A stretch of 64,000 nt of DNA. Origin: Kaistella soli. Its GTDB lineage: Bacteria; Bacteroidota; Bacteroidia; Flavobacteriales; Weeksellaceae. The notes beneath the pieces are model-generated. The model was given only the letters and a program-made list of their open reading frames with translations, searched no databases and was not told the origin of the DNA. Positions within the stretch are counted from its first letter, which is position 1. Each line of letters opens with the position of its first letter. The translations under genes were made by a program, and so were the position numbers. The stretch spans positions 1 to 64,000 of the forward strand of contig NZ_JAHOPF010000004.1 in the NCBI RefSeq assembly GCF_019038595.1, in the 5' to 3' direction. This document shows positions 32,104 to 39,434 of this stretch, piece by piece.

Positions 32104-33489
32104 TTAATTATGACTTTCTGCTGACTGCCAATTACTTTCCACTCCTGTTTTTCCGGGGCGCACAGCACCAAATTTTTGCAAGAAGGAATTTTCATTATCT
32201 TCCATTTCAAAGGTAATTTGATATTTCGGTTCGTGGTGAACCACCGTATTGCTTGATGGTGAATAAACCGCAAAAGTTGCAGTGTAAAAACCATTAGTCA
32301 AAAGATTTCTTGGGCAGACGCAGGTTACATCAAAGTTTCCCGCGGCATTGCTACGAAAGCGGTCAGTCATATAATCGGAAGTCCAGTAGACAACTTCATC
32401 ATTACTATCTCTTATATCAATTGTAATATAAGCATTAGCTACCGGTCTGCGGCTTATCATTTTAAAATCAAAAATTAACTCATCATCCGTACAAATACGA
32501 CTGTGATTATGGGGGGGGTTCAAATCCACCTGCAAAATCTGCATATCTTTGGAAGCATCTTCAGGAAACACAATATGAAAGGTTTTTTCTTGCGCTGCAA
32601 ACTCTTCATCGTATCTATGAAGTACTCGATCTATTTTTCCATCAGAGATTATACCTCCATTCTTTAATAAGATACCCTGCTTACAAAGTTTTCGAACAGC
32701 ACTGAGGTTATGGCTCACAAACAACACCGTCCTTCCCTCGCCTTTGCTTACATCACCCATTTTCCCCAGGCATTTTTTCTGGAACTCGGCGTCGCCTACC
32801 GCTAAAACTTCATCTACAATTAAGATTTCAGATTCCAGATGCGCGGCAACGGCAAAGGCCAGTCTTACATACATCCCGGAAGAATAGCGTTTTACCGGTG
32901 TATCAATATACCGCTCCACCCCCGCAAAATCTACGATCTCATCAAACTTTCTTTTGATTTCATGACGCCGCATGCCTAAAATAGCACCGTTCAGAAAAAT
33001 ATTTTCACGGCCTGTCATCTCCGGGTTAAAACCTGTTCCCACTTCCAGCAGCGAAGCAATTCTCCCCTGCACTTCAAAATGCCCGGTCGTCGGTTTCGTC
33101 ACCCTCGAAAGCAGTTTCAGCAGTGTAGATTTACCCGCACCGTTTCTGCCGATAATGCCTACTGCATCGCCTTTTTCAATTTCAAAATTAATATCTTTTA
33201 AAGACCATACATAATCACTGCTGCCTTTGCTGGAGCGGTCGTTGCTTTCGCCAATCTTAAGGAAAGGGTCTTCTTTCCCTCTCAGCTTCGCCCAGGCACG
33301 GTTCAGGTCATGAGAAATGGTGCCGGTTCCCACTTCACCGAGGCGGTACTGTTTGGATATATTTTCTGCGCGGATGGCGGTGTTGGGTTTCAAGGTCGGG
33401 TTGAGGTTAAGGTTAAGGTTGAGGCTAAGGTTGCGGTCAGTAAGATTTTTAGTTCCGGCAAATTTATAAAATTTACATTCAATTCGCAC
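32104..33489 (-). CDS. wzt: Wzt, ATP-binding subunit of the polysaccharide ABC exporter
   Basis: Up to 461 residues. ABC domain: Walker A GRNGAGKST (114-122), signature YSSGMYVRL (202-210), Walker B ILIVDEVLAVGD (222-233) and the switch His (SHNLSA, 260). Residues about 300-461 form a Wzt_C-like beta-sandwich that in known systems binds the chain terminus before export. The ORF starts with GTG at 33489, but residues 20-33 (LSLNLNLNLNP) are encoded by an AACCTN array. The first unambiguous Wzt residues are near 38, and TTG at 33393 is an alternative start. Its partner Wzm lies 2.6 kb upstream, separated by a toxin-antitoxin pair. Confidence 0.92.
   Translation of the reverse strand: MRIECKFYKFAGTKNLTDRNLSLNLNLNLNPTLKPNTAIRAENISKQYRLGEVGTGTISHDLNRAWAKLRGKEDPFLKIGESNDRSSKGSSDYVWSLKDINFEIEKGDAVGIIGRNGAGKSTLLKLLSRVTKPTTGHFEVQGRIASLLEVGTGFNPEMTGRENIFLNGAILGMRRHEIKRKFDEIVDFAGVERYIDTPVKRYSSGMYVRLAFAVAAHLESEILIVDEVLAVGDAEFQKKCLGKMGDVSKGEGRTVLFVSHNLSAVRKLCKQGILLKNGGIISDGKIDRVLHRYDEEFAAQEKTFHIVFPEDASKDMQILQVDLNPPHNHSRICTDDELIFDFKMISRRPVANAYITIDIRDSNDEVVYWTSDYMTDRFRSNAAGNFDVTCVCPRNLLTNGFYTATFAVYSPSSNTVVHHEPKYQITFEMEDNENSFLQKFGAVRPGKTGVESNWQSAESHN
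33397..33435. repeat. AACCTN hexamer array 4, inside the Wzt reading frame
   Basis: About six GGTTAA/GGTTGA units. Read on the minus strand, in phase with Wzt, they give Leu-Asn repeats. The hexamer length keeps the frame open whatever the copy number. Confidence 0.85.
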
Positions 33490-34085
33490 GGAACAGTGCA
33501 GAAAATCTAAACATTTTATGCTCCGGTGCGGATATTATTAATAGAATGGGGGAAATGCTGGAGGTTTGATGCGGGGTGCTGGGTGTTGGATGTTGGATGT
33601 TGGATGCTGGATGCAGGATGTTCGATGTTCGATGCTGGATGCTGGAGGTTGGATGCGGAATGTTGTCCGTTGTCCGTCCCCGATAGAGGTTAACCACACA
33701 GTCACCTCATTACATTGCTCATTGCTCATGAATGCTGGATTTTTTCACAGATCACACCCAAACCCTTACTTCGGGGAACCCGGAAAAAAAAATTCCAGCA
33801 GTTTTACCCCAGCCCTTACTTCGACGGGCTCAGCATAAAAAAAGGAGCTTGTGGAATTTTTTTAAAGAGATAGAAAGAAGAAGAAGAAGCTCTTTATTAT
33901 AAAAAACGGGGCTTTCTTGAAAAACCAAATTCACGCACGTTATACCGGAAAAAATCTTTGCCCACAACCCTTACTTCAGGGACCCAGCAAAAAAAATTCC
34001 AGCAGTTTTACCCCAACCCTAAAGGGAGCCCGCTGGAATTTTTTAAAGGAGAAAGAATCCGCTTATCATTAAAACGGGGTTCTCT

Positions 34086-34199
34086 GAAAAACCAAATTCA
34101 CTCCCTTTTTTATGCTGAGCCTGTCGAAGTAAGGGTCGGGGAAAATGAATTTGGTTTTTTCCTGATGACAAAATCTCCCGTTATAGCACAAAACCACTC
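34086..34199. repeat. 114-bp direct repeat left of the toxin-antitoxin pair
   Basis: Matches 35867-35980 with about three differences by eye. It contains the AAACCAAATTCA...TGAATTTGGTTTTTT hairpin and the downstream CCTGATGACAAAATCTCCCG tract, which other copies of this repeat family lack. Confidence 0.8.
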
Positions 34200-34635
34200 A
34201 AGCACCCTTCCAATCAATCACTCAAAAACTCCAACTTCCTGTAATGATGAAGCTGATGCATTACTCATTGCTTATTGCTCATTGCTCATGAGGGGCTGGG
34301 TCCTTGCTGCTGGAAGATTCCCACTGCACAGATAAAACAGATGTTGTCTTCTGCTGCGCTCACCTTCTGTACGAAAAAAATCGCTCAATATAGTACACAT
34401 CTACTCCATCATTCTCCCACTCAAAAACTCATTACTCAATACCTTTGAATTTGTCACTGATGACTGAATACTGATTACTGATCACTCCTCTAAACTTGGG
34501 ATTGCTTCGTCGTTGTCCCTCGTCCTCGCAACGACGGTTATTTAAGCACATCACCACATTATCACATCACCTCAATATCACATTATCACATCAGCAAATC
34601 ACCACATTATCATATCACCGCTCTACTTTAGTGGA

Positions 34636-34651
34636 TACTTTTGTATATTTG
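34636..34651 (+). promoter_or_regulatory. Overlapping TAnnTTTG elements before the antitoxin gene
   Basis: TACTTTTG (34636-34643) and TATATTTG (34644-34651) both match the Bacteroidota -7 consensus; the gene starts 34 bases later. A good TTTG -33 box is not evident for either. Confidence 0.4.
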
Positions 34652-34684
34652 AAATATTATTTTAATTACCTATATATTTATTAC

Positions 34685-34948
34685 ATGAGAAAGAGTTCAA
34701 ATTTAAGAGCCTTAAGAAAATCTATTTCTCAGAGAAAAGAAGAGATTATCCTGGTAAGATCTGCTAAGAATGCAGGTTCTAATGCGACCAGATCTTCCCG
34801 TGCTTTGGGCTTGGCGGTAAAAATTATTAAAGATCATGAGATTATCACCGTTCAGCCAGATAAAACTGAAAAGGTGATAAGATCTATTCATAAATCTTCT
34901 ATTGACATTTCAAAACTTAGAAAAGGTTTAATTCTTCATAGAAGATAA
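34685..34948 (+). CDS. Putative antitoxin of a zeta-like toxin
   Basis: 87 residues from ATG 34685; a longer frame upstream translates intergenic repeats. Basic and helical (RKSSNLRALRKSISQRKEEI, ALGLAVKIIKDHEIITVQPD), with no clear DNA-binding motif. It ends one base before the ATG of the ATPase gene, the standard antitoxin-toxin arrangement. I do not recognise the family. The call rests on size, coupling and partner. Confidence 0.6.
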   Translation: MRKSSNLRALRKSISQRKEEIILVRSAKNAGSNATRSSRALGLAVKIIKDHEIITVQPDKTEKVIRSIHKSSIDISKLRKGLILHRR

Positions 34949-34949
34949 G

Positions 34950-35693
34950 ATGTCTGGACAAAGGTTGAGAATCTTCGCAGGTCCCAATGGTTCGGGAAAA
35001 ACTACTCTTTTCGAAGCACTTGCTGAAAATTATGATACGGGAATTTTTCTTAATGCAGATTATATTGAGAAAGAATTATCGACAACCGGCTTTATAGATC
35101 TGAATAAATACGGCCTCAATCTTAATGAAGATGATCTTCAATATTTTCTAAAAACAGAGCGGGCTAAATCTTTAATAGCCAAATCTATAAATGACCGTCA
35201 TCCTATTGACATTGCCATTAAAGAAAATATTATTGTCGATATTGAAAAGGAAAGTCACAGCTATGAAGGGGCTTTAATTAGTGCTTTTATACGTTTCTAT
35301 CTTCAAAAACAACATCTTGATTTCTGTTTTGAAACAGTGATGAGCCATCCCTCGAAGATTGATGAAATTATAGAAGCAAAACGAAATGGCTATAAAATTT
35401 ATTTGTATTTCATCTGTATTGATGATCCTGAAGTGAATGTTTCGAGAGTTGAAAACAGAGTTGAAAAAGGTGGACATCCCGTTCCTCCTGATAAAATCTC
35501 GAGTCGGTATTATAATACTTTGAAAAATTTAATCTTAGCAATCGAACAAGCTGATAAATGTTATTTATTTGATAATTCAGGACAAGACTTTAAGTTAATC
35601 GCTAAAATTAACGAAGATGCAATGACTCTGGAAGTAGAGCCAGAAAATTTACCCAACTGGTTTTTAGAGTATGTCTTAAAATATTATCTATAA
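34950..35693 (+). CDS. Zeta-toxin-like P-loop kinase
   Basis: 247 residues. Walker A AGPNGSGKTTLF (10-21), NADYIEKELS (about 36-45) as the zeta-type substrate loop, FCFETVMSHPSKIDE (about 130-144) and a second basic block RVENRVEKGGHPVPPDKIS (about 169-187), where zeta enzymes place the Arg pair and GG/GH loop. Zeta/PezT toxins phosphorylate UDP-GlcNAc; COG4185-like relatives such as this are less well known. It is on the strand opposite to the surrounding polysaccharide genes and is framed by direct repeats. Confidence 0.8.
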   Translation: MSGQRLRIFAGPNGSGKTTLFEALAENYDTGIFLNADYIEKELSTTGFIDLNKYGLNLNEDDLQYFLKTERAKSLIAKSINDRHPIDIAIKENIIVDIEKESHSYEGALISAFIRFYLQKQHLDFCFETVMSHPSKIDEIIEAKRNGYKIYLYFICIDDPEVNVSRVENRVEKGGHPVPPDKISSRYYNTLKNLILAIEQADKCYLFDNSGQDFKLIAKINEDAMTLEVEPENLPNWFLEYVLKYYL

Positions 35694-35866
35694 GCTTTCA
35701 TCTACAAGATGCTCCAGGTTGCTTCGCTGCGCTCAACTGCTATGCTGCCGATTTGTCTCTGAATACTGATTACTGATCATTGATTACTCACAAATCGATT
35801 GGGATTGCAAATGGCTTATTGCTTATTGCTTATTGCCTATTGCCTATTTAAAAACGAAGCTTGATG

Positions 35867-35980
35867 GAAAAACCAAATTCACTCCCTTTTTTATGCTGAG
35901 CCTGTCGATGTAAGGGTCGGGGAAAATGAATTTGGTTTTTTCCTGATGACAAAATCTCCCGTTATAGCATGAAACCACTC
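35867..35980. repeat. 114-bp direct repeat right of the toxin-antitoxin pair
   Basis: Same orientation as 34086-34199 and nearly identical to it. The DNA between the two copies holds only short repeats and the two toxin-antitoxin genes. Confidence 0.8.
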
Positions 35981-36075
35981 CATCACCCTTCCGCTCAATC
36001 ACTCACACTTCCTGCTCTCACTGCTGAAGCTGATGCATTACTCATTGCTAATTACTGATTACTCATTGCTTCTCC

Positions 36076-36933
36076 CTACACCGTATCCATAAAACTCTTC
36101 TCCACTTTGTTGAAGATGACCGTTCCTACAATGAGGAGGGCTACAATGAAGATGCTGCTCCAAAGAATACTGAGGAGGTCGAAGCTGCCGGAGCCGAGAT
36201 AAGCATAGCGGAAACATTCGAAGATGGAGGATAAGGGGTTCAGAAATACTAAGAAGCGGAATTTTTCCGGTAAGGCAGAAGCGGGATACACGACAGGCGT
36301 GATGTACATAAAAAGCTGTACCCCAAAGGTTAGCAGGAAGGTTAAGTCTTTGTACTTGGTCGTTAAAGAAGAGAAAATCATTCCCATTCCCAAAGCAAAC
36401 ATCGCCATGAGTGCGATAAGAAGCGGCGTGATCAGCATCCACCAGTTGGGGTGAACGGTATCGGTGAAAACAACATAATACAGCAGAATCAGGATAAAGA
36501 TCGCAAACTGCACCGCAAATTTCATCAGCGAAGAAGCGACGATGGAAAGCGGCATGATGAGCCGCGGAAAATAGACCTTGCCGAACATTCCGGCATTGGC
36601 CGTGAAAACACTGGAGGTTTTAGTGAGGCTTTCCGCGAAATAGTTCCACACCGTGATACCGGAGAGATAAAATAAAACCTGTGGCATGCCATCGGTGGAC
36701 AGTTGGGCTATATTTCCGAACAGGATCATGTAAATCGCAGTAGTCATCAAAGGCTGCACAATAAACCACAGGGGCCCCAGGACGGTCTGCTTGTAAAAGG
36801 TAATAAAATCGCGCTTCACGAGCATATACAGAAGGTCCCGGTAGTCCCACACTTCCTTTAAATTCAGGGAAAAGACGGACTGTCTGGAGTGGATATAATA
36901 CGTAGGCTGAGGGGCTTTGTTCATAGAAGGCAT
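36076..36933 (-). CDS. wzm: Wzm, permease of the polysaccharide ABC exporter
   Basis: 285 residues from ATG 36933; a TTG at 36960 and an ATG at 36924 are alternatives. Six membrane spans of the ABC-2 type. Cytoplasmic N-terminus with LKEVWDYRDLLYMLVKRDF, the coupling block of Wzm proteins, followed by FYKQTVLGPLWFIVQPLMTT. The C-terminus PLSSIFECFRYAYLG is also typical. With Wzt it would move a finished, lipid-linked chain across the inner membrane. A downstream operon partner on the same strand is missing, because the toxin-antitoxin pair is inserted there. Confidence 0.93.
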   Translation of the reverse strand: MPSMNKAPQPTYYIHSRQSVFSLNLKEVWDYRDLLYMLVKRDFITFYKQTVLGPLWFIVQPLMTTAIYMILFGNIAQLSTDGMPQVLFYLSGITVWNYFAESLTKTSSVFTANAGMFGKVYFPRLIMPLSIVASSLMKFAVQFAIFILILLYYVVFTDTVHPNWWMLITPLLIALMAMFALGMGMIFSSLTTKYKDLTFLLTFGVQLFMYITPVVYPASALPEKFRFLVFLNPLSSIFECFRYAYLGSGSFDLLSILWSSIFIVALLIVGTVIFNKVEKSFMDTV

Positions 36934-36960
36934 TGAAGGGGTAGATTTTAACGCGTGCAA

Positions 36961-37241
36961 TTTAACTATTTATTTTGGAATTGAGGGTGATGGGTGCGGG
37001 ATGATGAAGCATGAAAGTTACCCGCAAACCAAATTCACTCCCTTTAGGGTTGGGGAAAATGAATTTGGTTTTTTTTAATCCCCGAGAAAGAATTTTCAGG
37101 TGGACGACTACCCTTGTCGTAACGGAAAAATCTTTTCCCCAGCCCTAAAGGGTGGATTTTTCCTATGGATCGCTTAGTCGTAAAGTACAGGCTCTAGTGT
37201 TTGCTTTTATTACTTATTACTCATTGCTCATTGCTCATCCC
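36961..37241. repeat. Repeat-rich gap between Wzm and the dehydrogenase
   Basis: 37026-37077 is an AAACCAAATTCA...TGAATTTGGTTTTTT inverted repeat and 37124-37163 a GGAAAAATC...GATTTTTCC inverted repeat. CATTGCTCATTGCTCAT follows at about 37222. Both hairpins lie upstream of wzm and downstream of the dehydrogenase and could attenuate transcription between them. Confidence 0.65.
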
Positions 37242-38540
37242 CTAAAGCCGGTACTCCGCATGCTTCAGCACCCCTTTCACATCATACACTACCCCATTTT
37301 CTTTGAGGAAAGACGAAAGATCGAGGTCCAGGAATTCCTGATGGGCGACCCCTAAAATTACCGCATCAAAACGGTGTTCCGGTAATTCTCTGAGGATTTC
37401 CAAACCGTATTCGTGATGCACCTCCCCGGCATCAGCCCACGGATCGGTAATGGTGACGTTGATTCCGTAATCCTTCAGGGCACAGACGACATCCACGATT
37501 TTGGTATTGCGGACGTCACCGCAGTTTTCCTTAAAGGTAATCCCAAGCATAAGGACCTCAGCACCATTCACCTGAAGGTTCTTTTTAATCATCGCTTTCA
37601 CCACCTGGTTCGCGATAAAACCACCCATGGAATCATTCACCCGCCTTGCTGTTAAAATCAGTTCGGAATAATAGCCGATGTCCTGAGCCTTCTGTGCGAG
37701 GTAAAACGGATCTACCCCAATACAGTGCCCTCCAACCAGACCGGGCGTGAAAGGAAGGAAATTCCATTTCGTTCCCGCGGCTTTCAGTACTTCATGCGTA
37801 TCGAGATCCATGAGGGCAAAAATCTTCGCCAGTTCATTCACAAAAGCGATATTGATGTCGCGCTGTGCATTTTCAATCACCTTAGAGGCTTCTGCCACTT
37901 TAATACTGGGTGCCAGATGCGTTCCCGCCGTGATGACCGACCGGTATAAAGCATCCACTTCCTGCGCAGTTTCTGGAGTGGAACCTGAAGTCACCTTCAT
38001 GATCTTTTCCACGGTTTTTTCCCGGTCTCCTGGATTAATCCTTTCCGGAGAATACCCACAGAAGAAATCCACATTAAATTTCAGACCCGAAAATTTTTCG
38101 AGAACCGGAACACATTCTTCTTCCGTCACCCCAGGATACACCGTAGATTCATAGATCACAATATCGCCTTTCTTCAGGACGCTTCCTACGGTTTCGGAAG
38201 CGTGGTACAGCGCACTGAGATCGGGTCTGTTGTTTTTATCGACAGGAGTGGGAACGGTGACGATGTAGTAATTGCACCCGGCGATGTCTTCTACGTTTGA
38301 AGAACAGATTAAGCCGGTCTTTGCCGTTTCAAAGTCCGAAACCAATACTTGCTGTAATACATGATCTTCCACTTCCAGGGTTTTGTCCGTACCGCTGTTC
38401 AGTTCTCCTATTCTTTTGGAATCAATATCAAAACCAATCACCGGATATTGGGTAGCGAATAACCGGGCTAAAGGAAGGCCTACATAACCGAGGCCGATAA
38501 TCGCGATTTTAATCGATTGAATATTTTCTGCGTTTTCCAT
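37242..38540 (-). CDS. UDP-N-acetylhexosamine 6-dehydrogenase (TviB/WbpO-like)
   Basis: 432 residues. Rossmann motif IAIIGLGYVGLPLARLF (12-28), VTVPTPVDKNNRPDLS (about 100-115), ESTVYPGVTEEECVP (about 136-150), YSPERINPGDREKT (about 168-181) and GLVGGHCIGVDPFYLAQ (about 267-283) with the catalytic Cys. This is the TviB/WbpO/WbpA type, which oxidises UDP-GlcNAc or UDP-GalNAc to the uronic acid. The product would give acidic HexNAcA residues. It lies between Wzc1 and Wzm, separated from both by hairpin-rich repeats. Confidence 0.9.
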   Translation of the reverse strand: MENAENIQSIKIAIIGLGYVGLPLARLFATQYPVIGFDIDSKRIGELNSGTDKTLEVEDHVLQQVLVSDFETAKTGLICSSNVEDIAGCNYYIVTVPTPVDKNNRPDLSALYHASETVGSVLKKGDIVIYESTVYPGVTEEECVPVLEKFSGLKFNVDFFCGYSPERINPGDREKTVEKIMKVTSGSTPETAQEVDALYRSVITAGTHLAPSIKVAEASKVIENAQRDINIAFVNELAKIFALMDLDTHEVLKAAGTKWNFLPFTPGLVGGHCIGVDPFYLAQKAQDIGYYSELILTARRVNDSMGGFIANQVVKAMIKKNLQVNGAEVLMLGITFKENCGDVRNTKIVDVVCALKDYGINVTITDPWADAGEVHHEYGLEILRELPEHRFDAVILGVAHQEFLDLDLSSFLKENGVVYDVKGVLKHAEYRL

Positions 38541-38656
38541 GTTTTCATTTTATAAAGACGGTCAGGGACTACATTGCTGGATGTTGGATGTTGGGTGATG
38601 AATGTAACCAATATCCGCTTAATCACGATACTACGCTTTAAACCGAATATTCCTGT

Positions 38657-39263
38657 AAAAAACCAAATTCACTCCCTTTAGGGTCGGGGAAATGAATTTG
38701 GTTTTTTATGATATTTCATATTGCTCATTGCTTATTACTCATTACTCATCACTGATCAGTCACCATCCAGCATCCTCAATCACTCAACCACTCACCACAA
38801 TACTACACTTTAACCTCCTTCATATACCGGAAAAAATCTTTGCCCCAACCCTAAAGGGTGGATTTTTTCCTCAGGGAATAATTATCTTCAAAGGACACTC
38901 TTATAAAAAACCAAATTCACTCCCTTTTTGATGCTGAGCCTGTCAAAGTAAGGGTCGGGGAAATGAATTTGGTTTTTTACGACATTTCACATTGCTCATT
39001 GCCTATTACTCATTACTCATCACTGATCAGTCACCCTCCAGCATCCAGCATCCTCAAACACTCATTCACTCAACCACTCAACCACAATACTACACTTTAA
39101 CCTCCCTCTTATACCGGAAAAAATCTTTGCCCCAACCCTAAAAGGTGGATTTTTTCCTAAGGAGGAATTAACTTCAAAGGAAACTCTTATCAAAAACCAA
39201 ATTCACTCCCTTTTTATGTTGAGCCTGTCGAAGTAAATGTCGGGGAAATGAATTTGGTTTTTT
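38657..39263. repeat. Tandem 250-290 bp repeat units
   Basis: Three successive AAACCAAATTCACTCCCT...TGAATTTGGTTTTTT hairpins start at 38657, 38905 and 39192. Each is followed by the same series: CATTGCTCATTGC tracts, TCACTGATCAGT, CATCCAGCATCC, ACACTTTAACCTCC, then the GGAAAAAATC...GATTTTTTCC inverted repeat (38829-38870, 39117-39157). It occupies most of the 894-bp gap between the dehydrogenase and Wzc1. No gene seen. Confidence 0.8.
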
Positions 39264-39434
39264 ATGATACTTCATATTGCTCATTGCTTATTACTCATTA
39301 CTCATCATTAATCAGTAAGTTACCATCCAGCATCCTCAATCACCCAATCACCCAATCACTCAAATACTCAACCACTCCATGATGCAATCCCATCTTCCAT
39401 CTTCCAGCATCTAACATCCAGCCTTCCCGCTTCC

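Larger units (their letters stand above)
33490..34684. other. Repeat-rich intergenic region
   Basis: No gene supported. 33588-33655 is a run of GGATGTTG/GGATGCTG units. CATTGCTCATTGCTCATG occurs at 33714 and near 34273. Inverted repeats of the AAACCAAATTCA type are at 33920-34160. TCACCACATTATCACATC-type short tandem units occur at 34550-34618. The frames seen here translate these repeats. Confidence 0.6.

Noticed and set aside
31080-32294. 404-residue version of the acyltransferase
   Set aside because: The first 66 residues run antiphase through the end of Wzt and have no membrane or acyltransferase features; ATG 32096 fits the family start.
33588-33655. Possible CRISPR-like array of GGATGTTG/GGATGCTG units
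   Set aside because: The units are tandem without spacers of constant length, and no cas genes are present; simple low-complexity repeat.
34496-34684. N-terminal extension of the antitoxin to 150 residues
   Set aside because: The extension is a translation of short tandem intergenic repeats, and the TAnnTTTG elements lie inside it.
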